Shown here: in pieces, positions 5,172 through 5,550 of the stretch
Layout of the letters: each line of letters starts with the position of its first letter
Numbering within the stretch: position 1 is the first letter of the stretch
Source of the DNA: Faecalitalea sp. UBA4312
GTDB lineage: Bacteria > Bacillota_I > Bacilli_A > Erysipelotrichales > Erysipelotrichaceae
Reading direction: 5' to 3'
NCBI GenBank assembly: GCA_002394635.1
Contig: DGUK01000094.1
Location: 6,320-11,869 of the forward strand
DNA: 5,550 nt
Program-made: the position numbers and the translations under genes
The notes under the pieces: generated by a model
What the model saw: only the letters and a program-made list of their open reading frames with translations
Databases searched by the model: none
Told to the model about the DNA's origin: nothing

Positions 5172-5550
5172 AGGCGGGTATATATATGAGTAGGTATATA
5201 GTTCAAATAATACGAAAAAACACAATCCTTAAGAACACTTCGTGGTAGTTGTCACATGACGCATAGTTCAAATAATACGAAAAAACACAATCCTTAAGAA
5301 CATCGACGCTCTATTCTGCGCCTCAGTTGTCGTTCAAATAATACGAAAAAACACAATCCTTAAGAACACAGGTGGTATGCGACACCGTACAATTCTGTTC
5401 AAATAATACGAAAAAACACAATCCTTAAGAACGCGAAGCTTATAATTCAGAGAAATTTGCAAGTTCAAATAATACGAAAAAACACAATCCTTAAGAACAA
5501 AAAGAAATGCCAGCAAAAGTTTGAAGAGTTCAAATAATACGAAAAAACAC
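5136..5550 (-). CRISPR. CRISPR array, leader-distal end, cut by the window edge
   Basis: Repeats of 36 bp lie at 5136-5171, 5201-5236, 5266-5301, 5332-5367, 5397-5432, 5463-5498 and 5528-5550 (the last cut after 23 bases). Spacers are 29, 29, 30, 29, 30 and 29 bp, all different. On the plus strand the repeat begins GTTCAAATAATACG, has an A6 run, and ends CCTTAAGAAC. Repeats 2 to 6 are identical. The first differs at positions 2-4 (TTC to AAG), as expected of a terminal repeat at the leader-distal side, so I infer minus-strand transcription; read that way the repeat begins GTTCTTAAGG and ends TTTGAAC. The trailer (about 5022-5135) holds no gene. The 36/30 geometry and GTT...AAC ends fit type II (Cas9) best, but no cas gene or tracrRNA is in view. 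The array itself is certain; strand and type are inferred. Confidence 0.97.

Noticed and set aside
5334..5516. A 60-codon open reading frame on the minus strand
   Set aside because: It lies wholly inside the CRISPR array; its repeated peptide (VLKDCVFSYYLN) is just the translated 36-bp repeat.

Overview
The window looks like chromosomal DNA of a low-to-moderate GC member of the Bacillota (Firmicutes). The evidence is the strong AGGAGG-type ribosome binding sites, the tightly overlapping genes, a 7TM sensor / HPK7-like kinase / LuxR-type regulator cassette typical of gut Clostridia and Erysipelotrichia, and a membrane-anchored XRE regulator. No ribosomal or housekeeping marker long enough to place it further is present; an Erysipelotrichia or Clostridia assignment is inference only.

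Layout. Positions 1-110 (minus) hold the first 36 codons of an UvrA-family excinuclease ATPase. It has its own putative promoter, placed so close to the ATG that the mRNA may be leaderless. A strong hairpin at 154-184 separates it from a three-gene operon on the minus strand (4159 down to 184). In transcription order the operon encodes a multi-pass membrane protein with a 7TM-type sensor half and a kinase-like but apparently non-catalytic cytoplasmic half (529 aa), a membrane histidine kinase with a PAS-like domain and a HisKA_3-type phosphoacceptor (422 aa), and a response regulator with the unusual order degenerate GGDEF-like / REC / LuxR-type HTH (374 aa). Both junctions are ATGA stop-start overlaps, so the three proteins are probably made together and work as one signalling unit.

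A 241-bp divergent intergenic region (4160-4400) carries candidate promoters for both directions and a near-perfect 18-bp inverted repeat. It leads rightward into a 193-aa XRE-family regulator whose C-terminal part is membrane-embedded (4401-4982, plus). A hairpin at 4996-5021 follows; it has a T-rich tail on either strand and can act as a shared terminator.

From 5136 to the window edge lies a CRISPR array of 36-bp repeats with 29-30-bp spacers: six full repeats and a cut seventh. The leftmost repeat is diverged in its first bases, which marks this side as the old, leader-distal end. The array is therefore probably transcribed on the minus strand, towards the shared terminator, and the leader and any cas genes should lie to the right of the window. 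No cas gene or tracrRNA candidate is visible here. Repeat and spacer lengths and the GTT...AAC repeat ends fit a type II system best, but the type is not proven.

The most interesting part beyond the CRISPR array is the signalling cassette: a predicted pseudokinase receptor, a true kinase, and a regulator carrying a dead-looking cyclase domain ahead of its receiver.
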